Below are positions 8,275-17,478 of a stretch of DNA of 32,485 bases, in pieces. This stretch comes from Prolixibacteraceae bacterium. Lineage in GTDB: Bacteria > Bacteroidota > Bacteroidia > Bacteroidales > Prolixibacteraceae. The first letter of the stretch is position 1. Every line of letters starts with the position of its first letter. Where the stretch lies: the NCBI GenBank assembly GCA_016930365.1, contig JAFGGY010000165.1:1-32485 (forward strand). The letters are read 5' to 3'. The position numbers and the translations under genes were made by a program. Below the pieces are notes generated by a model. The model worked only from the letters and a program-made list of their open reading frames with translations, was not told where the DNA came from and did not search any database.

Positions 8275-8868
8275 ATGCAAACCTGGTACGAATGCAAGGT
8301 AAAATACCTTAAAATTGATCAAAGTGGGCACGAACGTAAAGTAAACGACAACTATTTGCTTGATGCTGTTTCGTTTACCGATGCCGAAACTCGCATCTAC
8401 AAAGAGATGCAGCAACTTACGAATGGAGAATTTCAAGTAGTTAACATCAAAAAATCAAATATCTCAGAAGTTATTCCGTCTGAATCCGGTGAATGGTGGT
8501 ACAAAGCAAAAATCAACCTGATTACTATCGACGAAGAAGCCGGAAAAGAAAAAAAAGTTACCAACTACATACTGGTAATGGCCGACGATATAAATCATGC
8601 ATTAAAGCGGGTTGAAGAAGGTTTGTCGTACATGTTGGTACCATACGTAGTTACTTCGATACAACTTAGTGCCATTGCCGAAGTTTTTCCATACGACGAA
8701 GAATTACAGCCCAAGGAAATTGAACGCAAGCCAATAAGCAAAACCAACCCCACACCTGTCGCTCCCGAAACCGAGTTAGAAGATCATGCCTATAAATACC
8801 AGCAGGATTCTGATGAAACGGAAAATGACGATGAACTGGAAGATTTAGACGAAACAATTGATAACTAA
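8275..8868 (+). CDS. DUF4494 domain protein
   Basis: A 197-residue soluble protein. The N-terminus (TWYECKVKY) and the repeated alpha/beta pattern (SGEWWYKAKINLI, VTNYILVMADD) match the DUF4494 family, of unknown function and common in Bacteroidota. Residues 1-150 appear to contain two similar halves: each begins with W-Y-[EK]-[AC]-K and continues with a Lys/Asn segment followed by a Y-L strand. The last ~45 residues are acidic, rich in Asp/Glu, and probably disordered. Family identity is likely; the role is unknown. It ends just before a strong terminator. Confidence 0.8.
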   Translation: MQTWYECKVKYLKIDQSGHERKVNDNYLLDAVSFTDAETRIYKEMQQLTNGEFQVVNIKKSNISEVIPSESGEWWYKAKINLITIDEEAGKEKKVTNYILVMADDINHALKRVEEGLSYMLVPYVVTSIQLSAIAEVFPYDEELQPKEIERKPISKTNPTPVAPETELEDHAYKYQQDSDETENDDELEDLDETIDN

Positions 8869-8889
8869 GCATTCTGGCACACATATACA

Positions 8890-8929
8890 AAAAAGGGGAT
8901 GAATCGTATTATTGGTTCATCCCCTTTTT
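8890..8929. terminator. Strong bidirectional intrinsic terminator
   Basis: A perfect 14-bp stem, AAAAAGGGGATGAA (8890-8903) and TTCATCCCCTTTTT (8916-8929), has a 12-nt loop. It has a T run on both strands and lies between the convergent DUF4494 gene and the small exported protein gene. Confidence 0.92.
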
Positions 8930-8949
8930 GCATTTCATAATTTGTTCGC

Positions 8950-9213
8950 TCAGTTCAAGCCCCAATATTCATCATCATACATCCAACTCTCAATTTCGAG
9001 CGAACCTTCCGGTTCTTCTTTTACCACTATAGCTTTTTCTTCAAATCCCCAAAACTTCTCATCAAGCATCCAATCCTCAATCATCATTTCGGTTTCGGGC
9101 TCAACGATTATAACTGAGATTATTTCGGCTTTTGCCGGTTTATTCACTAACGAAACAGCGAATACAGCTAACATCACGGCAAGTGATACAATAAATAAAG
9201 TATGTGTTTTCAT
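8950..9213 (-). CDS. Small exported acidic protein with duplicated W-M-x-D-E-x-[FY]-W-G motif
   Basis: An 87-residue protein. Residues 1-29 form a clear Sec signal peptide with a long hydrophobic core, ending at AKA|E. The mature ~58 residues are very acidic and contain two copies of one unit: IEDWMLDEKFWGF (45-57) and IESWMYDDEYWGLN (74-87). Each follows a short beta-type stretch and an E-P-E segment. There are no Cys residues. I cannot name a family, although small Bacteroidota secreted proteins with E-x-W-M repeats are familiar to me. The gene stands alone, bounded by a strong terminator downstream. The ATG and signal peptide make the start clear. Confidence 0.78.
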   Translation of the reverse strand: MKTHTLFIVSLAVMLAVFAVSLVNKPAKAEIISVIIVEPETEMMIEDWMLDEKFWGFEEKAIVVKEEPEGSLEIESWMYDDEYWGLN

Positions 9214-9395
9214 GGCTTTAAGTGTTTTAAATTTTTATTTCTGCCGCTAAATTCTTCAAAATTCACTTACTACACTACCCAAAACATTCAAACACCTAAA
9301 AAAAACAGGCGAAATGCTGAAAACAGACGGCGAACATCGAAAGTGCAAAAATTTCACGAAGTACTTTAAACCCCATTCCCTTCAATCAATTCTGT

Positions 9396-9403
9396 TATCT
9401 TTG
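9396..9403 (+). promoter_or_regulatory. -7 promoter element for the ABC-F gene
   Basis: TATCTTTG is an exact TAnnTTTG element. It lies 30 bases before the ATG at 9434 but inside the longest open frame, which starts at 9314. This argues that translation begins at 9434. Confidence 0.65.
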
Positions 9404-9433
9404 CAGCTTTATTTATTCAGAAGTAGTAAAAAT

Positions 9434-11377
9434 ATGGTATCGGTTGAACAGGTAAAACTCAATTTTGGTGGATTCGATTTGTTTAAAGGTTTCTCGTTTA
9501 AGGTTAATCCGCGCGACCGCATTGGCCTTACCGGAAAAAACGGTGCGGGAAAATCGACCTTGCTTAAAATGATTGCAGGACAATTAAGTCCAAGCGCAGG
9601 CAGCATTGTAGTGCCCAAAGACACTATTATCGGCTACCTGCCACAAACTATGATTCTGAATGACACCCAAACCGTTTACGAAGAAGCACGGCTGGCCTTC
9701 AAAGAACTACTCAAAATTGAAAAGAAAATAAACAAGCTGAATGTAGAGATGGCAACCCGCACCGACTACGAATCGGACAGCTACCACGACCTCATACAAC
9801 GCAGCACCGACCTTACCGACCATTTCAACCTGATGGGCGGGCATAATTACGAAGCCGATATTGAGCAAACTCTTACCGGACTAGGTTTTAAACGCAGCGA
9901 TTTTACCCGGCAAACTACCGAATTTAGCGGCGGTTGGCGCATGCGCATTGAACTAACCAAGCTACTGCTGCGCAAACCCGATGTGTTTTTACTTGATGAG
10001 CCAACAAACCATCTCGACATTGAATCAATACAATGGCTCGAAGATTTTCTGAAAAATTACAACGGCGCAATTGTACTGGTTTCGCACGACCGCGCCTTTC
10101 TCGATAATGTTACCACACGAACAGTCGAAATATCGCTCGGGCAGATTTACGACTACAAGGCCAACTACTCGAAATATGTTGAATTGCGTGCCGAACGCCG
10201 CGAACAGCAAATTGCCGCATACCGCAATCAACAAAAAACCATACAGGACACCGAAGATTTCATCAACCGTTTTCGATACCAGGCGACCAAGGCCGTGCAG
10301 GTACAATCGCGTATCAAACAACTCGAAAAGATAGAACGCATCGAAATCGACGAAGAAGACAACAGCCGCTTAAACCTGAAATTTCCACCGGCACCACACT
10401 CCGGAAAAATTGTGGTCGAAGCCAAAAACGTAAGCAAATCGTACGGCGAACTCGAAGTACTGAATAACATCGACTTATACATTGAAAAAGGCGAGAAAAT
10501 TGCCTTTGTTGGCAAAAACGGCGAAGGAAAAACAACCCTTGCCCGAATTATCATGAACGAACTGGAGTACACCGGTAAAATGAAAATCGGGCACAACGTA
10601 AAAATTGGGTACTTTGCTCAAAACCAAGCTAACCTGCTCAACGGCGAACTTACCGTATTCGAAACCATCGACCATGTAGCCGTGGGCGATGTACGTACCA
10701 AAATTCGCGATATTTTGGGTGCATTTATGTTTTCGGGCGACGAGGTTGACAAGAAAGTAAAAGTACTTTCGGGGGGCGAACGAACCCGTTTGGCTATGAT
10801 TAAACTTATGCTCGAACCTGTAAATTTTTTGGTGATGGACGAACCAACCAACCACCTCGACATGCGTTCGAAAGAAATACTCAAACAGGCGCTGATTAAC
10901 TTTACCGGCACTATTCTGTTGGTTTCGCACGACCGCGAATTCCTCGACGGGCTGGTAAATTGCGTTTATGAATTTAGAGATAAAAAAATAAAACAACACC
11001 CAGGTGGCATTTACGATTTTATTCGCGACCGAAAAATTGAATCGCTTAAAGAACTCGAACAAAAGCAAAACTCACCCAAAACAGGCAATATAAAAAAAGA
11101 AGTACTCTCAGGAGACGAACCAAGCTTCGAAGAAAAAAAAGAAATTAACAAAAACATCAAAAAAACTGAAAAGCAGGTTGAAGAACTCGAACTAGAAATA
11201 TCGAAGCTCGAAAGTCGCATGAAAGAAATGGACAAAGAACTGGCAAACCCCCAAAATGCCGACCAATCACTCTTTTCGGACTACGAAAAAGTAAAACACA
11301 AACTCGAACAAACCATGTACGAGTGGGAATTATCAAATGAACAGCTTGAAGAATGGCAAAACAAAAAAACATGGTAA
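9434..11377 (+). CDS. ABC-F family ATPase
   Basis: A soluble twin-ATPase protein of 647 residues with no membrane domain. Domain 1 has Walker A GKNGAGKST (34-42), signature FSGGW near 164-168 and Walker B LLDEPTNHLD. Domain 2 has GKNGEGKTT, LSGGERTRLA and VMDEPTNHLD. The linker between them is charged and helical. The last ~90 residues form a Lys/Glu-rich coiled coil, as in Uup/YheS-like members. ABC-F proteins act on ribosomes, in translation regulation or rescue, or antibiotic protection. Nothing here points to a resistance subtype, so a housekeeping role is likelier. The start at 9434 is chosen because the upstream 40 codons contain the promoter and align with nothing in the family. rlmB follows after 34 bases, probably in the same transcript. 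Confidence 0.92.
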   Translation: MVSVEQVKLNFGGFDLFKGFSFKVNPRDRIGLTGKNGAGKSTLLKMIAGQLSPSAGSIVVPKDTIIGYLPQTMILNDTQTVYEEARLAFKELLKIEKKINKLNVEMATRTDYESDSYHDLIQRSTDLTDHFNLMGGHNYEADIEQTLTGLGFKRSDFTRQTTEFSGGWRMRIELTKLLLRKPDVFLLDEPTNHLDIESIQWLEDFLKNYNGAIVLVSHDRAFLDNVTTRTVEISLGQIYDYKANYSKYVELRAERREQQIAAYRNQQKTIQDTEDFINRFRYQATKAVQVQSRIKQLEKIERIEIDEEDNSRLNLKFPPAPHSGKIVVEAKNVSKSYGELEVLNNIDLYIEKGEKIAFVGKNGEGKTTLARIIMNELEYTGKMKIGHNVKIGYFAQNQANLLNGELTVFETIDHVAVGDVRTKIRDILGAFMFSGDEVDKKVKVLSGGERTRLAMIKLMLEPVNFLVMDEPTNHLDMRSKEILKQALINFTGTILLVSHDREFLDGLVNCVYEFRDKKIKQHPGGIYDFIRDRKIESLKELEQKQNSPKTGNIKKEVLSGDEPSFEEKKEINKNIKKTEKQVEELELEISKLESRMKEMDKELANPQNADQSLFSDYEKVKHKLEQTMYEWELSNEQLEEWQNKKTW

Positions 11378-11411
11378 CTTTACCAACACATTAAAATTCA
11401 ACAAAAAAATT

Positions 11412-12185
11412 ATGGACAACAATAAATACGGCAGAAAAAAACAGCCCGACAGCAACAATTTCATCTTTGGCATAAGAACCACCATTGAGGCTATAAATTC
11501 GGGGAAAACCATCGATAAAATTTTGATTAAACAGGGCTTGCAAAGCGAACTTTATAAAGAATTGCAAGATTTGATTAAAACCCACGGCATAAACGCTCAG
11601 ATGGTGCCCGAACAAAAACTAAACCGGGTAACCCGCAAAAACCATCAGGGCATTATAGCTTTTGTTTCGCCTGTTCCGTTTTACGATATCGACGAAATAA
11701 TTACCCGCACTTACGAAAATGGCGACAGCCCTTTCATTCTTTACCTCGATCAGATTACCGACGTACGTAATTTTGGAGCCATAGTGCGAAGTGCCGAATG
11801 TGCAGGCGTTCACGCCATTGTTATACCCGAAAAAGGCTCAGCACAAATCACGGCCGACGCGTTAAAAACATCGGCCGGAGCTCTGCACCATATACCGGTT
11901 TGCAAAGTGAAAAGCGGCCATCAAACCCTTCACAACATGAAACAAAACGGCATAAAAATAGTTGCTGCTACCGAAAAAGCCGAATCGTTATACACCGATT
12001 CAGACTACCAAAGCCCTTGTGCCATAATTATAGGTTCGGAAGAAAGTGGCATTTCGGATGAGAACCTGCGACTTGCCGATGATTTGGTTAAAATACCCAT
12101 TCTTGGGAAAATAGGTTCTCTAAACGTGTCGGTAGCCACTGGCATTGTTTTATACGAAGTGATAAAACAAAGAACCCTGAAATAA
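11412..12185 (+). CDS. rlmB: 23S rRNA (guanosine-2'-O-)-methyltransferase RlmB (SpoU/TrmH family)
   Basis: SPOUT-class methyltransferase that methylates a 2'-O of a guanosine in 23S rRNA (G2251 in E. coli numbering). It has 257 residues from the ATG at 11412. The N-terminal 80 residues are the L30e-like substrate-binding domain (FIFGIRTTIEAI). The catalytic knot shows motif 1 NFGAIVRSAE, motif 2 IIGSEESGIS and motif 3 LNVSVATGIVLYE. An upstream in-frame start at 11337 would overlap the ABC-F gene by 41 bases and is less likely. Assignment to RlmB rather than another TrmH paralogue rests on the N-terminal domain and overall motifs. The ABC-F neighbour is also ribosome-linked. Confidence 0.88.
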   Translation: MDNNKYGRKKQPDSNNFIFGIRTTIEAINSGKTIDKILIKQGLQSELYKELQDLIKTHGINAQMVPEQKLNRVTRKNHQGIIAFVSPVPFYDIDEIITRTYENGDSPFILYLDQITDVRNFGAIVRSAECAGVHAIVIPEKGSAQITADALKTSAGALHHIPVCKVKSGHQTLHNMKQNGIKIVAATEKAESLYTDSDYQSPCAIIIGSEESGISDENLRLADDLVKIPILGKIGSLNVSVATGIVLYEVIKQRTLK

Positions 12186-12528
12186 ATCCGGGTTTATGTA
12201 AATCTATTGCGACAGCAATGTATTGACATTTTTTATATTACCAATAACATATTGTTTTCTTTTAACAAATTGACTTCCTAATTCGTTAATGTTTAGTTTA
12301 TTAAAAACAACATCTAATATACTATTGTATAAACCAAACTAAAGAGCCGGAAAGTAAATAAAAGTGATAAAACGAGCATAATTAAAGCTTAAAAAACATT
12401 CATCCACGACCAAAACGAGTTCAATAACTGTATGGCAAGGCAGGCATTAGATGTCTATGACTAAAAGAAAATATTAACGAATTTCTATCATATTTAATAT
12501 ATTTGCCTCTTAACTTATTTGTCAAAAA
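12186..12528. other. 343-bp AT-rich spacer before the LtaS-like gene
   Basis: No open frame or tRNA is seen. It contains an 11-bp imperfect inverted repeat (12291-12301 against 12329-12339, one mismatch) and a small ATTGC/GCAAT hairpin. It ends with the promoter -7 element at 12498. It may hold an undetected small RNA, but nothing supports a specific one. Confidence 0.5.
12498..12505 (+). promoter_or_regulatory. -7 promoter element for the LtaS-like gene
   Basis: TATATTTG matches TAnnTTTG exactly, 31 bases before the ATG at 12529. Confidence 0.6.
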
Positions 12529-14382
12529 ATGGTCAGATACATTACATACCTTTTAAAATCAGCTCTATTCTGGATAATTCTCTTCGCGTTTTATCGTTTG
12601 GCTTTTATTGTTTTCAATCTACCATACGCTGCCGATACCACCACCTTCACTCTAATGAAATCGTTTTGGGTTGGGCTGCGGCTCGACCTGTCGATTACCG
12701 GGTATATTCTCTTTTTAACCGGCTTTATAAGCCTGGTAAGCGTACTGATTTTCAGAAAATACTATATCAACCTGCTGCTTTGGGTTAATGGATTTTTTAT
12801 GCTTGTTTTTTCGGCACTGCTTATGGGCAATATCAACCTGTATTCGTACTGGGGCAGACCACTGGATGCCGAAGGACTAAGCTTTTTGAAAACACCATGG
12901 GTAATTTTCGAATCCATCAGCTGGGGCGAGGCACTTCTGTTTGCCATTCTTTTTGCAGGTTTAACATGGTTTGCCATTTATCTGTATAAGAAATTGATAA
13001 AAAACGAACGCGAAAGCATACCGCGTTTTTCCATTGCAAGGGCGGCTCTCTCGTTTCTACTTATTTTATTTATCAATGCCGTTTTAATAATCCCCATACG
13101 CGGAGGTATTGGCATTGCCCCACTGAACACCGGAGCGGCCTATTTTTCAAGCTCGAACTACGCAAACCATGCAGCTCTCAACCCCTTATGGAATCTTTCG
13201 TACAGTTTTAAGCGCATCGATGCAACCAGCCATCATTATAAATTTATGGACGATACTGAGGCGCTGAGTATTTTTAACGAAACGAAAAAAAGCAGCTCAC
13301 AACTCACCCCACAACTTCTCAAAACGAATCGCCCAAATATTGTTGTTATCCTGCTCGAAAGTTTCTCGTCGCAGGTTGTAGGTTGCCTTGGAGGCAAAGC
13401 CGTAACACCCAACCTCGATTCGATAGCAGCCCATGGAATTCTTTTCAACAACATTTATGCAGCCAGCGACCGTTCCGATAAAGGCCTGGTAGCCACCCTT
13501 GCCGGATACCAGGTTATGCCGGCATATTCCATCATACAGTATCCAACCCGGGCACAGCATTTAACGTTTCTTCCCAAGACCTTAAAATCGGCCGGATACA
13601 ATCAGTTATCCTTTCTTTACGGAGGCGATATCGGTTTCAAAGGGATGAATTCGTTTGTGACCATGGCCGGATTCGAAGAAGTAATTACCATGGATGATTT
13701 TCCGGCATCGACACGCGGCGAGAAATGGGGCACACACGACGAATACACCTTTGAACGTTTGTTTGAGGAGATGCAACAGGACGCTAATTCCAACATCCCG
13801 TTTTTCCACTTTTTTTTCACCCTTAGCAGCCACGAACCCTTCGACGTACCAATGGACAAGGTAATTGATGACCCTTACCTGAATTCGATTTACTATACCG
13901 ACCAATGTCTGGGCAATTTTTACAAAAAACTCAAAGCGAGCGAGATGTGGGACAACACATTGGTGATTATGCTGGCCGACCATGGAACAGCCGGGCCACT
14001 TAAAGCCACTTCGCAAATGCGCGAGCGTTACCAAATACCGATGGCATGGTTTGGAGGTGCTTTAAATGTTAGCGACACCACCATTACAACCATTGGCAGC
14101 CAGAAAGATTTGGCTGCAACCCTGCTTTCGCAACTCGAAATACCGACTTCGGGCTTCATGTTCAGCAAAGACATAATGGCAAACAGCAGCTACGAGTACG
14201 CCTTTTTTACCTATCACGATGCCTACGGGCTGGTAACCCCACACTCGTACCATGTTTACGACAACAATGCACAGAAATACATCGTTTACGAGGGCGAGGT
14301 AAGCAAAACCGACAGCCTGTTTGGCCGAGCATACCTTCAAACCCTGTCGGCCAACCATTTGTCGCTTATTAACCGGCAATAA
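12529..14382 (+). CDS. LTA synthase family sulfatase/phosphotransferase, membrane-bound
   Basis: A 617-residue protein. The first ~190 residues hold about five hydrophobic helices. The rest is an extracytoplasmic alkaline-phosphatase-superfamily domain. The likely metal and catalytic positions, by analogy with LtaS, are Glu277 (LLESFSS), the nucleophile position at 316 in ASDRSDKGL, and Asp484-His485 in LADHG. The SSHEPFDVP segment carries the conserved His. In Gram-negative bacteria such enzymes usually transfer phosphoglycerol or phosphoethanolamine to surface glycans or lipids. The nucleophile position appears to be Ser where LtaS enzymes use Thr. It has its own promoter and no functional link with neighbours. 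Sulfatase activity is unlikely because no Cys/Ser-x-Pro-x-Arg sulfatase signature is seen. Confidence 0.87.
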   Translation: MVRYITYLLKSALFWIILFAFYRLAFIVFNLPYAADTTTFTLMKSFWVGLRLDLSITGYILFLTGFISLVSVLIFRKYYINLLLWVNGFFMLVFSALLMGNINLYSYWGRPLDAEGLSFLKTPWVIFESISWGEALLFAILFAGLTWFAIYLYKKLIKNERESIPRFSIARAALSFLLILFINAVLIIPIRGGIGIAPLNTGAAYFSSSNYANHAALNPLWNLSYSFKRIDATSHHYKFMDDTEALSIFNETKKSSSQLTPQLLKTNRPNIVVILLESFSSQVVGCLGGKAVTPNLDSIAAHGILFNNIYAASDRSDKGLVATLAGYQVMPAYSIIQYPTRAQHLTFLPKTLKSAGYNQLSFLYGGDIGFKGMNSFVTMAGFEEVITMDDFPASTRGEKWGTHDEYTFERLFEEMQQDANSNIPFFHFFFTLSSHEPFDVPMDKVIDDPYLNSIYYTDQCLGNFYKKLKASEMWDNTLVIMLADHGTAGPLKATSQMRERYQIPMAWFGGALNVSDTTITTIGSQKDLAATLLSQLEIPTSGFMFSKDIMANSSYEYAFFTYHDAYGLVTPHSYHVYDNNAQKYIVYEGEVSKTDSLFGRAYLQTLSANHLSLINRQ

Positions 14383-14405
14383 GCACAGAAAATCATCCAA
14401 TGGCA

Positions 14406-15131
14406 TCAATGGAATACTTCGCGCATTACCTGAAGCGAGCGAATTTCGCCCATGCCGTCGAGGTGCAGGGTGTAAAAACGAACGAGTGTTTCGAGCATGC
14501 GAGCCCTCATTGAGCCAGCCATGCGGTAACTTTTTAACTGATGTAAATCCAAACCAATAAAATCGGATAAGTAAACAGACAAATCGCGATTGGGCGTTTC
14601 GGGTATGTTGGGTTTCGACGACACAAAACTACCCGTTTTGAGGTCGAACCAAGGCATCGAAGACGTATGGTTATTGTTCAGGGCATAACCTAAACTTGAA
14701 AGACCGCGAATTAAAAACCACAAATGAAAATTTGCCACGCCTTCGTCAAGCGAATCGAGGTACTGCATCGAATGGTAAATAAAATCGAAGAAATCACGGT
14801 CGGGCTCAACATTTTGTAGGGCTTTGTACAAAACTTCCGACAAAAAAATCGACATGGTACTTTTCACCACATCAAAGGGTATAGAATGATAAATTTCGGC
14901 AAGCCTGAATTCTTTTAGTCGCTGCATTTCGCGTCCCGGTTTGTGCATTGCCTCAACATCGAGCAAAAACATAGGCTGTAAGATGCCAGCCTTTTGCTTC
15001 GACTTTGTGCTACGCACCCCGTTCAGAAGGTAACTTTGCCGCCCCGCTGCTTGTGTATAAAGAGTAAGAATCAAACTCGACTCGGAATATTTAATCGACT
15101 TCAGAACAACTGCTTTCGATTTCTCTATCAT
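14406..15131 (-). CDS. recO: DNA repair protein RecO
   Basis: A 241-residue recombination mediator that helps RecR load RecA onto SSB-coated single-stranded DNA. The N-terminal OB fold is visible (KAVVLKSIKYSESSLILTLY, then GRQSYLLNGVR), followed by the helical C-terminal domain. There are no Cys residues, so the zinc finger found in some RecO proteins is absent. The ATG overlaps the porZ stop codon by four bases (ATGA), so translation is probably coupled and recO is the last gene of the rdgB-porZ-recO operon. It converges with the LtaS-like gene 23 bases away, with no clear terminator between them. Confidence 0.92.
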   Translation of the reverse strand: MIEKSKAVVLKSIKYSESSLILTLYTQAAGRQSYLLNGVRSTKSKQKAGILQPMFLLDVEAMHKPGREMQRLKEFRLAEIYHSIPFDVVKSTMSIFLSEVLYKALQNVEPDRDFFDFIYHSMQYLDSLDEGVANFHLWFLIRGLSSLGYALNNNHTSSMPWFDLKTGSFVSSKPNIPETPNRDLSVYLSDFIGLDLHQLKSYRMAGSMRARMLETLVRFYTLHLDGMGEIRSLQVMREVFH

Positions 15132-17467
15132 CGGATAAATGCAATTTTAGTAACTACCGATTCCTGCCCCTCGGCGGCCGAACACATAACCAGGTAGATG
15201 CCTGTATGCACACGATTTCCGGCCAGGTCGCAACCGTCCCAGGTAGCCCTGCCTCCCACCGATGTTGTTTCGTAAACAAGTCGTCCGCTAACTGTAGTAA
15301 TTTTCACATTGGTATCTTCCATCATCCCGTTAATATGAATATCGCCCTGGTAGTTTGGGCGTACGGGATTAGGATAGGCATACACATCTTCGAAGGTATC
15401 GTAGGCTTTTTTCGAGTCGGTTTTAAAAGCTACCAGGCCTTGCTCAGTTCCGACGAACAATTCGCCGCTGTTGCCATCGTAGGCCATGCTTACAATTGAA
15501 TTTGAAAGCAAAAGCGAATTTTCGGCTGTATAATGAGCAATTTGCTGTGTGCCATCGGCACTAATCAGGTACAAGCCCGAATTTTTGGTTCCACACCACT
15601 TCCGGTTTCCTCCATCAATTTCGATATTGGTAACCACCTGTGTTTCAAGCAAAGGATGATAGTAACCGTCGTTTTTATCTACTCCGGGTTGTGAAGCATA
15701 ATAGGGATTCTGATCGAAAACCTCATACGGACGTGCATAGCGCGCCACCCCTCTACTGGTAGCCACCCATATTTCGCCATTGGCATCCTCTTCAATATCT
15801 CTCACATCATTAAGAATAGTTGTAAACGAAGTGTTCCCATTTGAAAAATAGCTCACTACGCTCAGATGCTTTTTTTGCTTTCCATCGGCCGACATCACAT
15901 ACAAAGCCGAAGTTTTATTGTTCGGAATTACAATCCAGATTTGGTCGTTCGATGTGGCCAGCACCTTTCCAATTTGATAATTGAAAGCAATTTCGGGCAG
16001 GTAAAACTTCTCCCAGTTTCCGCCGGGTGCTTTTTTATGTAAATTATTCTCAACCAGACCGGTTGTAACCCACAAATTTGCATTTTTATCAAAATCGAAT
16101 CCACCTACCCGCACATAATAATCGCCCGGCGAAATATTTTCGAGTGTCGAATTATTTTCGTTGTATGTTTCTACATGTTCTCCATTGATAAATTCAAGCA
16201 CGCCTCCCCCCCAGGTGGCTACAAATACATGGTTGGGAGATCCGGGCTTCGAAATCACATCCACCACATCCTGAAAGTACTCAAGCGAGGGCGTGTTGAT
16301 TTTGTTGTAGTACTCCCACTTTCCGTTGCTGTATCCTTTAAAATTAGCTTTTTGCCACATATTATTCCAGGCTACTGTACGTCCACCTGACGCTACCCAC
16401 AATTTATTATCGGCACAATACATTGCATAATTGTTGTTGTCGTTAGGGCCAGTGGGCAACAATTGTTCATAATTACCCTGTTTGTATTTAATGGCTCCGT
16501 AATTTTTATCAGCTATCCAAACAGCTCCTTCGTCATCCATCATAGCGGATGCAATATTGGCTGAATTGCCCTCCGTTTTAAAAGGATAATCACTAATTTT
16601 TTCGATTTCGTTTCGGGTATTTGCATCATATACCAAAACACTCCAGGTTGAAACAATTACCTTATCGCCATGAATGGTCAGATCGTTTACGGTACTTAAA
16701 AAGTTGAACACCGGCTCCCATATATTTCTGCTGGTTTGACGATAAATCTGGTCATTGCCAGTTCCATCGCCTTTATGAACAGCCCACAAACGTTTATTAC
16801 CGGTTACTTCTAAGATGTTGTAACTGTATTGTTCAAGGTTTTCATCTTCAATATAGCTCCAGTTTGCAAAATCGAGCAAATTCACTCCGTCCAGACTGGC
16901 ATATTTTATACCTTTATCGGTACCTGCATAAATGGTGTTATCAATAACCGCAACATCGTAAACCGGCTGATAATTACCAGCTTCGCCAATAATAAAAGAA
17001 TCTTTAATTTCGAGTTTTACCATATCGATAACCACTATCCCAAATCCGCAGGCCAGATAACAGTAGTTGTCGTAACAAGTTGCACTATATATTAACTTAT
17101 TGCCGGCAAAGTTTTTACGGTGTATATCAGAAAAAGGGTGTACATCACCATTTTCGTCCACTACATCAACCATTGAGTTTTCGTAATATACAACCAGGCT
17201 TTTCGTTTTCGGATTAAAGTCGAAACCGCTAAAATCGGAACCCGATAAACCATCAACTTTTGAAATTGTATTGAGCGAGTAGTCGTTCCGGTCGTAATAA
17301 AACAAACCTCCATCGGTAATATAAAAAATCTTATCGTCTCCATCGCCTACACCCATCGGGCTATTGTACGATAGATGATAAGTCCAGTTACGATTGCTTT
17401 CCTGTGCCCACAAAAAAAGGCAAATAAAAACAGATATAAATAAGATGTACAGACGCTTCATCGGCAT
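15128..17467 (-). CDS. porZ: PorZ-like type IX secretion system protein (beta-propeller)
   Basis: A large exported protein of about 779 residues. After the signal peptide (MKRLYILFISVFICLFLWA|Q) come repeated propeller blades with the two-component-regulator-propeller look (DGGLFYYDRND, SKVDGLSG, YLACGFGIVVIDM, IYAGTDKGIKYA, WVATSRGVARYA). A C-terminal beta-sandwich follows from about residue 700 (YAYPNPVRPNY ... GIYLVMCS). The length and N-terminal pattern match PorZ, part of the surface attachment complex (PorU-PorV-PorQ-PorZ) that delivers anionic LPS for cargo anchoring in Porphyromonas gingivalis. The start is uncertain: TTG 17482, ATG 17467 or ATG 17461. The last gives the cleanest signal peptide. 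The operon is rdgB-porZ-recO. A different propeller protein with a T9SS sorting domain is the alternative. Confidence 0.82.
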   Translation of the reverse strand: MPMKRLYILFISVFICLFLWAQESNRNWTYHLSYNSPMGVGDGDDKIFYITDGGLFYYDRNDYSLNTISKVDGLSGSDFSGFDFNPKTKSLVVYYENSMVDVVDENGDVHPFSDIHRKNFAGNKLIYSATCYDNYCYLACGFGIVVIDMVKLEIKDSFIIGEAGNYQPVYDVAVIDNTIYAGTDKGIKYASLDGVNLLDFANWSYIEDENLEQYSYNILEVTGNKRLWAVHKGDGTGNDQIYRQTSRNIWEPVFNFLSTVNDLTIHGDKVIVSTWSVLVYDANTRNEIEKISDYPFKTEGNSANIASAMMDDEGAVWIADKNYGAIKYKQGNYEQLLPTGPNDNNNYAMYCADNKLWVASGGRTVAWNNMWQKANFKGYSNGKWEYYNKINTPSLEYFQDVVDVISKPGSPNHVFVATWGGGVLEFINGEHVETYNENNSTLENISPGDYYVRVGGFDFDKNANLWVTTGLVENNLHKKAPGGNWEKFYLPEIAFNYQIGKVLATSNDQIWIVIPNNKTSALYVMSADGKQKKHLSVVSYFSNGNTSFTTILNDVRDIEEDANGEIWVATSRGVARYARPYEVFDQNPYYASQPGVDKNDGYYHPLLETQVVTNIEIDGGNRKWCGTKNSGLYLISADGTQQIAHYTAENSLLLSNSIVSMAYDGNSGELFVGTEQGLVAFKTDSKKAYDTFEDVYAYPNPVRPNYQGDIHINGMMEDTNVKITTVSGRLVYETTSVGGRATWDGCDLAGNRVHTGIYLVMCSAAEGQESVVTKIAFIR

Positions 17468-17478
17468 ATTTTTAGGCT

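Noticed and set aside
9314-9433. 40-residue N-terminal extension of the ABC-F protein
   Set aside because: It contains a TAnnTTTG promoter element, has no resemblance to the family N-terminus, and the family starts at the MVSVEQV segment (9434).
11337-11411. 25-residue N-terminal extension of RlmB overlapping the ABC-F gene
   Set aside because: Lys/Asn-rich with no family match; ATG 11412 gives the normal length.
12173-12195. Hairpin AACCC/GGGTT as the rlmB terminator
   Set aside because: The stem is only 5 bp, overlaps the stop codon and lacks a T run; too weak to call.
12186-12528. tRNA or known structured RNA in the spacer
   Set aside because: No cloverleaf, T-loop or riboswitch core could be found by eye; only weak AT-rich inverted repeats.
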